From: CAZHAX01 sp964530325
GTDB lineage: Bacteria > Chloroflexota > Anaerolineae > B4-G1
DNA length: 64,000 bases
Assembly (NCBI GenBank): GCA_964530325.1
Contig: CAZHAX010000004.1
Location: 87,276-151,275 of the forward strand
Direction of reading: 5' to 3'
Part shown: positions 52,002 through 60,248 of the stretch, one piece after another
Layout of the letters: every line of letters starts with the position of its first letter
How positions within the stretch are numbered: position 1 is the first letter of the stretch
The notes under the pieces: model-generated
Databases searched by the model: none
Told to the model about the DNA's origin: nothing
The model's input: the letters and a program-made list of their open reading frames with translations, nothing else
Made by a program: the position numbers and the translations under genes

Positions 52002-53621
52002 ATGAACGAAGTGCGTGACAGAGCTTGGCGCTCCGCCAACCAGGTCCCCTTCGACCTGGAGGAGCACGGCGACGTGCTCGTCGAAATCGTGGATGAGCTC
52101 GAAGCTGCTGGGGACCTGTCCCAGACCGGCCTGGCCCGCGTACTGCGCCGCCATCCGCTCTCCGACGGCACCCTCCTCTCCAAGAGCGAGCTTCTCCAGG
52201 CCTACGCGCTGCTCTGCAAACGAGACGAGAGACCCGTAGACGCCCAGCTCGTCCGCCGCCTGCGTGTCAAACCGACCCGCACTATCTCCGGGGTCGCGCC
52301 GGTGACAGTGCTCACCGAGCCATTCCCCTGCCCAGGCGAGTGCATCTTCTGCCCGGACGTGGACGGAATGCCCAAGAGCTACCTCCCGGACGAGCCGGGG
52401 GCGATGCGAGCGGCCGCCCACAACTTCGACCCCCATTCGCAGACTGCCAGCCGGGTCGATGCCATGGCCCGGCTCGGTCACACCGTGGACAAGGTGGAGC
52501 TGCTGATTCTCGGCGGCACCTGGTCCTGCTACCCGGAGCCCTACCAGGAGTGGTTCGTCCGCCGCTGCCTAGACGCGCTGAATGAGCAAGAGTCCCAATC
52601 GCTTGCGGAGGCACAACAGCTCAACGAGAGCGCCGCCCACAGGAACGTAGGTCTCGTCGTCGAGACGCGTCCCGATCTGATCACCCCCGACGAGATTCGG
52701 CGCCTGCGCCGGCTGGGCGTGACGAAGGTACAGTGCGGCATCCAGAGCCTCGACGACCGTATCCTGGCTCTTAACCGCCGTGGTCACACCGTAGAAGCTA
52801 CCCGTCGGGCCGTCCGGCTGCTGCGCCTGGCGGGGTTCAAGATCCTGCTCCATTGGATGCCGAACCTCTTGGGAGCAACGCCCGAGAGCGACCTGGAGGA
52901 CTTCCGCCGCCTGTGGAAAGACCCGGCGCTGCGCCCCGACGAGCTCAAGATCTATCCTACCTCGCTCCTGCCGGATACGGAGCTGCACGAGATCCACCGG
53001 CGCGGGGAATACGAGCCCTACTCCGAGGAGACGCTCGTCACTCTTCTCGCCAAATGCAAGAAGCTGATCCCTGAATACTGCCGGCTCAACCGCCTGATGC
53101 GCGACATCCCCGCCCCCAACATCGTGGCCGGGGTGAAGAAGTCGAACCTGCGGCAGATCGTGCAGCAGCGGCTGAAGCAGACGGGGGATCGCTGCCGGTG
53201 CATCCGCTGCCGCGAGATCCGCGGCCGGGAAGTCGATCCCGCCTCGCTCGGCCTGCAGGTGATCGAGTACGAGACGGATGTCACCGCCGAGCGTTTCCTC
53301 GCCGCACAGACAGCGGACGGCCTGCTGGCCGGTTTCCTACGTCTTTCGCTTCCCCACGAGAAGCCGCCCATTGCCGAGTTGGAGGGGCAGGCCCTGATCC
53401 GTGAGGTACACGTATACGGTCCGGCTCTGCCTCTGGGGGCCAGGGAGGAAGGGCGGGCCCAGCACGCCAGCGTGGGCACCAGGCTGATCGCCGAGGCGAA
53501 GCGTATCGCGGGCGAGGCAGGCTTCGAGCGGATCGCCGTCATCGCGGCGGTGGGCACCAGGCCCTACTATTCCGCGCACGGCTTCCGCTTGGGCGAAACG
53601 TATATGACCGCCCCCACTTAG
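52002..53621 (+). CDS. elp3: tRNA uridine(34) acetyltransferase/radical SAM enzyme Elp3
   Basis: 539 residues. Radical SAM cluster Cys C110, C114, C117 (CPGECIFC) near LPDEPGAMRAAAHNFDP, then the GNAT domain: REVHVYG, HASVGTRLIAEAKRIA, and PYYSAHGFRLGETYM. Makes 5-carboxymethyl-uridine at tRNA position 34 (a related Elp3 from Dehalococcoides has been characterised). Its start is 47 bases from the Trm9-like gene, divergently oriented, which supports a joint wobble-base pathway. Confidence 0.93.
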   Translation: MNEVRDRAWRSANQVPFDLEEHGDVLVEIVDELEAAGDLSQTGLARVLRRHPLSDGTLLSKSELLQAYALLCKRDERPVDAQLVRRLRVKPTRTISGVAPVTVLTEPFPCPGECIFCPDVDGMPKSYLPDEPGAMRAAAHNFDPHSQTASRVDAMARLGHTVDKVELLILGGTWSCYPEPYQEWFVRRCLDALNEQESQSLAEAQQLNESAAHRNVGLVVETRPDLITPDEIRRLRRLGVTKVQCGIQSLDDRILALNRRGHTVEATRRAVRLLRLAGFKILLHWMPNLLGATPESDLEDFRRLWKDPALRPDELKIYPTSLLPDTELHEIHRRGEYEPYSEETLVTLLAKCKKLIPEYCRLNRLMRDIPAPNIVAGVKKSNLRQIVQQRLKQTGDRCRCIRCREIRGREVDPASLGLQVIEYETDVTAERFLAAQTADGLLAGFLRLSLPHEKPPIAELEGQALIREVHVYGPALPLGAREEGRAQHASVGTRLIAEAKRIAGEAGFERIAVIAAVGTRPYYSAHGFRLGETYMTAPT

Positions 53622-53663
53622 CCGACCGATTGACTAAGCCTGCCGCCACAGCATCCGATAAGC

Positions 53664-53690
53664 AAAGGCGGAGCCTATGGCTCCGCCTTT
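53664..53690. terminator. bidirectional terminator between elp3 and ftsH
   Basis: AAAGGCGGAGCC-TAT-GGCTCCGCCTTT, a perfect 12-bp stem with A and T runs built in, usable by both convergent genes. Confidence 0.85.
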
Positions 53691-53743
53691 GAGTGTACGC
53701 CCTCAGTCCTGCCGCAATCCGGTTCGGCCGCGGCTTCGACGCC

Positions 53744-55684
53744 CTACGCCGGGGCCGGCGCCGGCGGCATGTCCAGTGCCGGTTTCGCCTGCTCCGACCC
53801 CTTCTTCGCCTTCTTCCGCTTTCCCCCGGAAGCTGGGGAAGGAGCCGGCGGGACCTCCGGCTTCTCCAGCGGACGGCCCTCGAAGAGGGCTGCAAACTCG
53901 TCGGCATCAAGCGTCTCGTTCTCTATCAACGCCTCGGCGACCCGGTCGAGATGCACGCGGTGCTTCTCCAGTACTTCCTTGGCCTTCTCGTAGGCATCGT
54001 GGACGATGGCACGAACCTCGCTGTCGATCTCGTGGGCCACGGCATCGCTGTAATCGCGCTGCTCGCCGATCTCCTTGCCCAGGAAGACCAGCTCCTCTTT
54101 CTGCCCAAACGTCATCGGGCCCAGCTTCTCGCTCATTCCATAGCGGGTTACCATAGCCCGAGCGACCTCGGTGACGTGCTCCAGGTCTCCAGCAGCACCG
54201 GTCGTTATGTCGCCGAACACAATCTCTTCCGCCGCGCGACCGCCGAGGACAAAGGCCAACTCATCTTCAAACTTCGCCTTCTTGACGATCCTTCTGTCCT
54301 CCTCAGGAAGCGACAGCGTATAGCCAGAGGCCATGCCGCGGGCGACGATGGAGACCTTATGCACCGGGTCGCACTCCGGGAGCACGTGGGCCACGACGGC
54401 GTGACCGGCCTCGTGATAGGCGGTCGTCCGCTTCTCCTCCTCGGACATCACCCTGCTCTTCCGCTCCGGGCCGGCGATCACACGCTCGATGGCCTCCTGG
54501 AAGTCGACCATCTCGATCACCTTCTTGCTGCGGCGCGCGGCGAGGATGGCGGCCTCGTTGACCAAGTTCTCGATGTCCGCCCCCACGAACCCGGGCGTCG
54601 ACTTTCCGATGGTCTTGAGATCGATACTATCGGCCAGCGGCTTGCCCCGCACGTGGACATTGAGGATCGCCTCGCGCCCCTTGATGTCCGGCCGATCCAG
54701 GATAATGCGCCGGTCGAAACGCCCCGGCCGCAGCAGGGCCGGATCGAGGATGTCAGGCCGGTTCGTCGCCGCCATGATGATCACGTTTGTGTCAGTATCG
54801 ATCCCGTCCATCTCCACCAGAATCTGGTTCAGCGTCTGCTCCCGCTCGTCGTGGGAGCCGCCCAGCCCGGCGCCGCGCTGGCGCCCCACGGCATCGATCT
54901 CGTCCAGAAAGACGATACAGGGACTGTGCCTCTTCGCCTGGTCGAACAGATCCCGCACGCGGGAGGCGCCCACGCCGACGTACATCTCCACGAACTCGGA
55001 ACCGGAGATCGAGAAGAAAGGCACACCCGCCTCGCCGCTGACCGCCTTCGCCAGCAGCGTCTTGCCCGTGCCCGGCGCTCCCATCAGCAGGACACCCTTC
55101 GGAATGCGAGCTCCCAGCCGCACAAACTTCTCCGGCTCCTTGACGAACTCGACGACTTCCCCAAGCTCCTCTGTAGCCTCGTCCACGCCGGCCACATCCT
55201 CGAAGGTGACCGACGGCTGGTCGCCCGTCAGCAGCCTGGCCCTACTCTTGCCGAATGACAGCGCCTGGCTGTTCGCTCCTTGGACCTGGCGCAGCATGAA
55301 ATAGAGGAACACGGCCATGCCCACGGAGAGAATGATGGGGGTGAGACCGGCCAGCAGCTCCATCCACTCGGATGGCGTGACGACCTCGATCTTGACGCCT
55401 TCGAGTAGCTCAGAGTCTACGCCGAGAGCCGCCAGCTGTTCCACGACGGTCGACTCGGGCTCCTTCGTTGTCGAAAGCAGCCGCCCGTCTCTCAGCTTCA
55501 CATCGACGCTATTGCCTTCGACGCTGATCTCGCTCACAGCTCCGTCCCGAATGTAGGCCGCCACCTCGGAGAATACAACTCCCTCCGGCTGCTCCATGCT
55601 CTGAACGTAGGTGTAGGCGACGAAGAGAGCGGCTGCAATCACCACAATGTAGACAAGAGAACTGCCTCTCGCTCCACTACGCAC
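53744..55684 (-). CDS. ftsH: ATP-dependent zinc metalloprotease FtsH
   Basis: About 646 residues. Two membrane segments (about 11-30 and 115-135) flank a periplasmic-type loop. The AAA domain has Walker A GAPGTGKT, Walker B FLDEIDA and SRH-like RPGRFDR; the protease domain has HEAGH. Ends in an Ala/Pro/Lys-rich tail. GTG at 55684 is chosen because GGAGG is six bases upstream; a GTG at 55702 lacks one. Degrades misfolded membrane proteins. Confidence 0.95.
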   Translation of the reverse strand: MRSGARGSSLVYIVVIAAALFVAYTYVQSMEQPEGVVFSEVAAYIRDGAVSEISVEGNSVDVKLRDGRLLSTTKEPESTVVEQLAALGVDSELLEGVKIEVVTPSEWMELLAGLTPIILSVGMAVFLYFMLRQVQGANSQALSFGKSRARLLTGDQPSVTFEDVAGVDEATEELGEVVEFVKEPEKFVRLGARIPKGVLLMGAPGTGKTLLAKAVSGEAGVPFFSISGSEFVEMYVGVGASRVRDLFDQAKRHSPCIVFLDEIDAVGRQRGAGLGGSHDEREQTLNQILVEMDGIDTDTNVIIMAATNRPDILDPALLRPGRFDRRIILDRPDIKGREAILNVHVRGKPLADSIDLKTIGKSTPGFVGADIENLVNEAAILAARRSKKVIEMVDFQEAIERVIAGPERKSRVMSEEEKRTTAYHEAGHAVVAHVLPECDPVHKVSIVARGMASGYTLSLPEEDRRIVKKAKFEDELAFVLGGRAAEEIVFGDITTGAAGDLEHVTEVARAMVTRYGMSEKLGPMTFGQKEELVFLGKEIGEQRDYSDAVAHEIDSEVRAIVHDAYEKAKEVLEKHRVHLDRVAEALIENETLDADEFAALFEGRPLEKPEVPPAPSPASGGKRKKAKKGSEQAKPALDMPPAPAPA

Positions 55685-55760
55685 TGGTTTCCTCCATACC
55701 ACAAACAGCGCCCCCGACCACGGAAGCGCCTATCGATCACTGCCGGGTATCCTTGCTAAC

Positions 55761-55789
55761 ATTATACCAGGCGCATTAGACTACCGCAA
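55761..55789 (-). promoter_or_regulatory. ftsH promoter
   Basis: TTGCGG, 17 bases, TATAAT (55766-55761), about 75 bases before the ftsH start. Confidence 0.7.
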
Positions 55790-55845
55790 GAGGAACGTAA
55801 GAAGCCTATGGAGAATGGGGCTGCGGGGAATGCAGATCTGGGCCG

Positions 55846-57753
55846 CTAGGGAGCGACCTCGATCTCTGCCGCCAGGATGCTGTTGTTATCGGCCGTCGTT
55901 CTCCCGCTGTCCACTACGGCAAGGCGAACGGAGGACTGGCCTGAGGGATACATGCCAACGCGGAACACGTAGGTGCCGGCAGAGGCTGTGGTCGGTATGC
56001 GCACACGGTGGGTGTCCGTGTACCGCGAGCCGGGGGTCCAACTCTCGGTCGCCGCCAGCGGCTCGCCGTCATGCTGCGCCACAAAGCTTTCCTCCCCGTC
56101 GACGACGCGGAAAAGGTGCACAAACACCGTATACCGCTGATCTATCCAGCGCAGCGCCCCCCACTCCAGCCTGACGGCAACATTGTCGCCCGGCGCGAAC
56201 TCGTTGCTGGCCAGGTAGGCACTGTACAGCATGATCTTGTCGTCCAGGTTCACATCGAGCAGGATCGGCGCCGAGTAACCACCGCTGACAGAGAGCGTGA
56301 CCACGTCTCCCGCCCGTATGTCACCCCCTGCATCGGGAACGTGTTCGACCACCAGCCCCGCCTGCTCGGCGCTCCATACCACCTCTACGACCACCTGGAG
56401 ACCGATCGGCAAGCCATCGAGGTAGTCCTCGGCTTCGTCGCTCGAGTACCCCGCCAGATTGGGCATGATGAGAGGCGCCCCGGTGCTGGCGATCACCAGG
56501 TGGACCTCGGAACCCTGCGACTTCAGCTGATCAGCCGGAGGATCCTGGGCCAGCACAGTGCCGGCTGGATCGCCCGTTCCATCCCGTTCCTCGACAGTGA
56601 TCCGGAAGCCTAGCTCCTCCAGCGCGCCCTGCGCATCGTCGACGTTCAGGCCAATGACGTCGGGAAGACGCACGAGCACTGCCGTGGGAGTTGCTGTTCC
56701 GGGAGGGCCTGTGGGGGTTGGCGTGGGCCTATCCGAGTAGACGCGATAGACCCACGAAGCCATAGGAACCAGGCCCAGCACGGCAACCGCAGCCATCACA
56801 CCAAGCAGGTAGGTGAGCCCGGTCGAGGCGGCGGCGCCTTGTCCCGACGATCCAGCCCTGCGGGCTTTGGAGGCGGCGCGCCTCGCCGCAGGGCTGTCGG
56901 CGCGCACGATCGGCTGCGCGCCCGTCGCTTCCAGGCCCTGCTTCATATAGTCGTCCAGCACCCGGCCGAACTGGCCCGCCGTAGCGTATCGCTCGCCGGG
57001 ATCCTTGGCCAGCGCCTTGCGGACGATCGATTCCAGCTGAGGAGGGACCTGAGGGCAGCGAGCCGCCAGTGGCGGCGGATCGCCCCGCATATGCATCAGG
57101 GCCAGTGCCGTCGGCTTCTCCGCCCGGAAGGGTGGTGAGCCGGCGAGCATCTCGTAGAGGGTGATACCGATGCTGTACACGTCAGAGGCAGGCGTGGGCG
57201 CCTCACCAGCCGCCTGCTCGGGAGAGTAGTAGAGAGGGCTTCCCCATACCGTCTCCGGATCCGTCAGACCAGACTCGGACAACGCCCGCGCGATGCCGAA
57301 GTCGGCCACCTTGGCGCGGCCATCCTCGGTGACCAGCACGTTCTGGGGCTTCACATCGCAGTGGATCACGCCGGCCTGGTGAGCGTGCCCCACCCCGGCG
57401 GCGATCTGCGCGGCAATCGAGAGCGCTTCCTCAACGCTCATCCTACCCCGCCGGCGGATCAACGTCTTCAGGTCCTGACCGTCGACGTACTCCATGACGA
57501 TGTAGTGCCGCCCTTCGTCCTCACCCACGTCGTAGACGCGGACGACGTTGGCGTGGTCGAGGGCAGCTGCCGCCTGGGCCTCACGGCGAAAGCGCTTGAG
57601 GAAAGCGGGATCGTCCGAATAGGGCTCGCGCAGTACCTTCACCGCCACAGGCCGCTTGAGGAGCGTATCCTCGCCGCGGTAGACGATAGCCATGCCGCCG
57701 GAGCCTACGAGCTCCTCCAGCCTGTACCGGTTGTTGAGCAGCACGGGTTTCAT
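55846..57753 (-). CDS. PASTA-domain serine/threonine protein kinase
   Basis: 635 residues. The kinase domain (about 10-275) has GSGGMAIVYRG, K39, a variant catalytic loop HCDVKPQN (131-138, Cys in place of Arg), and DFG at 151-153. One membrane segment (about 320-340) follows, then two PASTA repeats and a C-terminal beta-sandwich-like domain (VFVHL, GTYVFRVGMYP). PASTA domains sense muropeptides in PknB/PrkC. A promoter TTGCCC, 17 bases, TACAAT (57797-57792) precedes the start. Could phosphorylate the FHA-like protein of the Ubl cluster, if that domain still binds phosphate. Confidence 0.92.
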   Translation of the reverse strand: MKPVLLNNRYRLEELVGSGGMAIVYRGEDTLLKRPVAVKVLREPYSDDPAFLKRFRREAQAAAALDHANVVRVYDVGEDEGRHYIVMEYVDGQDLKTLIRRRGRMSVEEALSIAAQIAAGVGHAHQAGVIHCDVKPQNVLVTEDGRAKVADFGIARALSESGLTDPETVWGSPLYYSPEQAAGEAPTPASDVYSIGITLYEMLAGSPPFRAEKPTALALMHMRGDPPPLAARCPQVPPQLESIVRKALAKDPGERYATAGQFGRVLDDYMKQGLEATGAQPIVRADSPAARRAASKARRAGSSGQGAAASTGLTYLLGVMAAVAVLGLVPMASWVYRVYSDRPTPTPTGPPGTATPTAVLVRLPDVIGLNVDDAQGALEELGFRITVEERDGTGDPAGTVLAQDPPADQLKSQGSEVHLVIASTGAPLIMPNLAGYSSDEAEDYLDGLPIGLQVVVEVVWSAEQAGLVVEHVPDAGGDIRAGDVVTLSVSGGYSAPILLDVNLDDKIMLYSAYLASNEFAPGDNVAVRLEWGALRWIDQRYTVFVHLFRVVDGEESFVAQHDGEPLAATESWTPGSRYTDTHRVRIPTTASAGTYVFRVGMYPSGQSSVRLAVVDSGRTTADNNSILAAEIEVAP

Positions 57754-57791
57754 GGTTTCACTGCGGAGCGACGCCGGACAACCTGGCGGCT

Positions 57792-57852
57792 ATTGTACTC
57801 CATAAGCCTGCGCCGGGCAAGGGATTGTCAAGGAGGACAGAAGTGCTATAAT
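57792..57852. promoter_or_regulatory. divergent promoters of the PASTA kinase and lipid kinase genes
   Basis: Minus: TTGCCC, 17 bases, TACAAT (57797-57792). Plus: TTGTCA, 16 bases, TATAAT (57847-57852); the ATG at 57862 follows nine bases later. Confidence 0.7.
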
Positions 57853-57861
57853 CGCCAGCGC

Positions 57862-58812
57862 ATGAAGGCCCACCTCATATATAACCCCGTTGCCGGCCCC
57901 AGAGATGCGCGGCGCGTCCTTGACCGCGCGTGCCGCTCTCTGCGGCGCCAGGGCTGGACCGTCGAGCCCAAGGAAACCACACGGCCCGGGGATGCAGTTG
58001 TCCTCGCCCGTCAGGCGGCGCTCGAAGAATGTGACGTGGCGGTCGTAGCCGGCGGGGATGGGACGGTCAACGAGGCTGTCAACGGGCTGGTGGGCAGCCA
58101 TACCGCTCTGGGAGTGCTCCCGGTAGGAACGGGCAACGTCTGGGCCAAGCAGCTGAACGTGCCGACGTATACGCTCGCCAATCCGCGCCGACTCGAGGGC
58201 ACTGCCGAGAGCCTGGCCAACGCGGAGATCCGGTTGGTCGACGTGGGCCGCCTGGGCGACCGCTACTTCCTCTGCTGGGCAGGGATTGGGCTCGATGCGC
58301 AGGTCACGGCCGAGATGGAGCCGCGCCATCGCGGTATGAAACGTCTGGGGGCCCTGGGCTATGTGGTGGCCCTCTTCCAGGTTGCACGAGATTTCAAGGG
58401 AGTGCGCACGCGCGTCTCAATCGACGGCAAGATCACCCGGGGGCGCATGCTGCTGGTGGTGATCAGCAACATCCGCCAATATGCAGGCCCCTTCCAACTC
58501 GCCCGAGACGCCCGCATGGACGACGGGCTGCTCGACGTCTTCATGTTCGTGGGTATGGGCGGATTCTTTGCCCTGCGCAGCTTCGTTGAGGTCGTCGGCC
58601 GTCGGGCCCTCAAAGACACGCGGGTCATCCACCGCCAGGCACGCACGATTGGAGTAGAGCCGGAACAAGCCCTGGCCATCCACGCGGACGGCGATCCGGC
58701 AGGTACGACGCCGGTATCTGTGGAGGTGGTCCCACGGGCGCTGCGGGTTCTGGTGCCTCCTGGCGCCCCGCCCGGGCTCTTCGCCCATCCCCCCGAAGGG
58801 AGGCTGCCTTGA
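57862..58812 (+). CDS. diacylglycerol/lipid kinase family protein
   Basis: 316 residues. NPVAGPRDARRV and the ATP motif GGDGTVNEAVNGL are typical of the DagK_cat fold (DgkB/YegS/BmrU); GTGN, ISNIRQYAGPFQLA and HADGDPAG follow. Phosphorylates diacylglycerol or another lipid. No Shine-Dalgarno; the -10 box leaves about a two-base leader. The stop overlaps the next start (TTGA). Confidence 0.88.
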   Translation: MKAHLIYNPVAGPRDARRVLDRACRSLRRQGWTVEPKETTRPGDAVVLARQAALEECDVAVVAGGDGTVNEAVNGLVGSHTALGVLPVGTGNVWAKQLNVPTYTLANPRRLEGTAESLANAEIRLVDVGRLGDRYFLCWAGIGLDAQVTAEMEPRHRGMKRLGALGYVVALFQVARDFKGVRTRVSIDGKITRGRMLLVVISNIRQYAGPFQLARDARMDDGLLDVFMFVGMGGFFALRSFVEVVGRRALKDTRVIHRQARTIGVEPEQALAIHADGDPAGTTPVSVEVVPRALRVLVPPGAPPGLFAHPPEGRLP

Positions 58813-59855
58813 GGCCGCTTTATGTAATGCTGTTCTTCGTCCCCGGCGCACTGGTGTCCAGCTACGCCGGCGGCCCACCGCTGCTCACCTTCACCCTCGC
58901 CGGCCTCGGCCTGGTGCCGCTGGCCGAGATTATCGGCGAGGCGACCGAGCACCTGGTGGCCAGGACCGGGCCCCGTCTGGGTGGCTTCCTCAACGCCACG
59001 CTGGGCAACGCGGCGGAGCTCATCATCACCATATTCGCCATCAATGCCGGCCTCCTGGAGCTGGTGAAGGCCTCCATCACCGGCTCGATCATAGGCAATC
59101 TGCTCCTGGTCATGGGTTTGAGCATCCTCGCGGGGGGTCTGCGCAACGGGCGTCAGACCTTCGATCGGGCGCGGGCCGGGCTCGATTCGACGATGCTCAT
59201 CCTGGCCATCATCGCGCTGACCGTGCCCTCGCTATTCAGCCACCACATTGAGGAGATCAGCCACGACTCGGTGGAGTATCTCAGCATCGGGGTGGCGGTG
59301 GCTATGATCGCCGTCTACGTTCTGCAGCTCATCTACTCCTTCCGCGTCGGTACGCCTGTGGCCGCGTGCCCGGCCCCTCAGCGCGCGAATGCGTGGCCCA
59401 CGGCGAAGGCCATCGGTCTGATGGTGGCGGCGACTGCGGCTGTGGCCTGGCTGAGCGAAGTGCTCGTTGCCTCGGTCGAGCCGGTGCTGGCACAGCTCGG
59501 CTGGACGCAGTTCTTCGTGGGCATCGTCATTATTCCCATCGTGGGCAACGTAGCCGAACACCTGGTCGCGGTCGACGCGGCTGTCAAGGATCGCATGAAC
59601 CTGAGCCTGACGATCTCCGTGGGCTCGAGCCTGCAGGTGGCGCTGTTCGTCGCCCCCATGCTGGTCTTCGTCAGCTTGCTGATGGGAAACCCGCTCACGC
59701 TCGTCTTCAATCAGTTCGAGCTGATCGCCCTGATCGCGGCCGCCCTGATCGCGGCCCTGGTGGCGCTCGACGGCGAATCGAACTGGATGGAGGGTGCACA
59801 GCTTCTCGTGGTCTACTTGATCCTCGGCCTGGCCTTCTTCTTCCTGCCCGCCTGA
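58809..59855 (+). CDS. calcium/proton antiporter (CaCA family)
   Basis: 348 residues, about 11 membrane segments. The two alpha-repeat motifs are GNAAELIITIFAI and GNVAEHLVAVDAA, the CAX-type signature. Exchanges Ca2+ for H+. TTG start inside the lipid-kinase stop codon. Confidence 0.9.
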   Translation: MRPLYVMLFFVPGALVSSYAGGPPLLTFTLAGLGLVPLAEIIGEATEHLVARTGPRLGGFLNATLGNAAELIITIFAINAGLLELVKASITGSIIGNLLLVMGLSILAGGLRNGRQTFDRARAGLDSTMLILAIIALTVPSLFSHHIEEISHDSVEYLSIGVAVAMIAVYVLQLIYSFRVGTPVAACPAPQRANAWPTAKAIGLMVAATAAVAWLSEVLVASVEPVLAQLGWTQFFVGIVIIPIVGNVAEHLVAVDAAVKDRMNLSLTISVGSSLQVALFVAPMLVFVSLLMGNPLTLVFNQFELIALIAAALIAALVALDGESNWMEGAQLLVVYLILGLAFFFLPA

Positions 59856-59859
59856 TGCC

Positions 59860-59888
59860 TTGCCCGGTGCCCCGCCACATGCTATAAT
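59860..59888 (+). promoter_or_regulatory. secG promoter
   Basis: TTGCCC (59860-59865), 17 bases, TATAAT (59883-59888). AGGAGGGAG lies before the TTG start at 59916. Confidence 0.7.
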
Positions 59889-59915
59889 CGGCAACGACTA
59901 GGAGGGAGTACGAAT

Positions 59916-60152
59916 TTGGAGACCTACCTGAGTATTGCCGAGATCGTGGTCGGCATAGCGCTGGTTGCGATCATCATCCTGCAGACGCGGGGCGGCGGCC
60001 TGGGCGGAATGTTCGGCGGACCGGATACGGCGATCTACAAGACCCGGCGCGGCCTGGAACGCACGCTGTTCTACGCCACGATCGGCCTGGCGACGCTATT
60101 CCTGGTCGTCACCATGATCAACGTCGTCGCTGCCAACCAGGCAGCCCCGTGA
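59916..60152 (+). CDS. secG: preprotein translocase subunit SecG
   Basis: 78 residues, two membrane segments flanking the loop LQTRGGGLGGMFGG, which is the SecG hallmark. Accessory subunit of SecYEG. TTG start after a strong Shine-Dalgarno. Confidence 0.93.
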   Translation: METYLSIAEIVVGIALVAIIILQTRGGGLGGMFGGPDTAIYKTRRGLERTLFYATIGLATLFLVVTMINVVAANQAAP

Positions 60153-60248
60153 CCGTCGCTTACTCAAGGGTGCCTCGTATCAGCCTGAACGGCCGGGGCA
60201 CCCTTTGCTTGTGTTGACCGCACACAACGGCGAGGTTGGCCCAACGGC

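Noticed and set aside
53693..55258. Plus-strand open frame of 521 codons antisense to ftsH
   Set aside because: Composition follows the complementary strand of a clear FtsH gene; no start signal or recognised domain. Several similar long antisense frames (35668-36750, 38139-39086, 48411-49781, 22344-23123) are rejected for the same reason.
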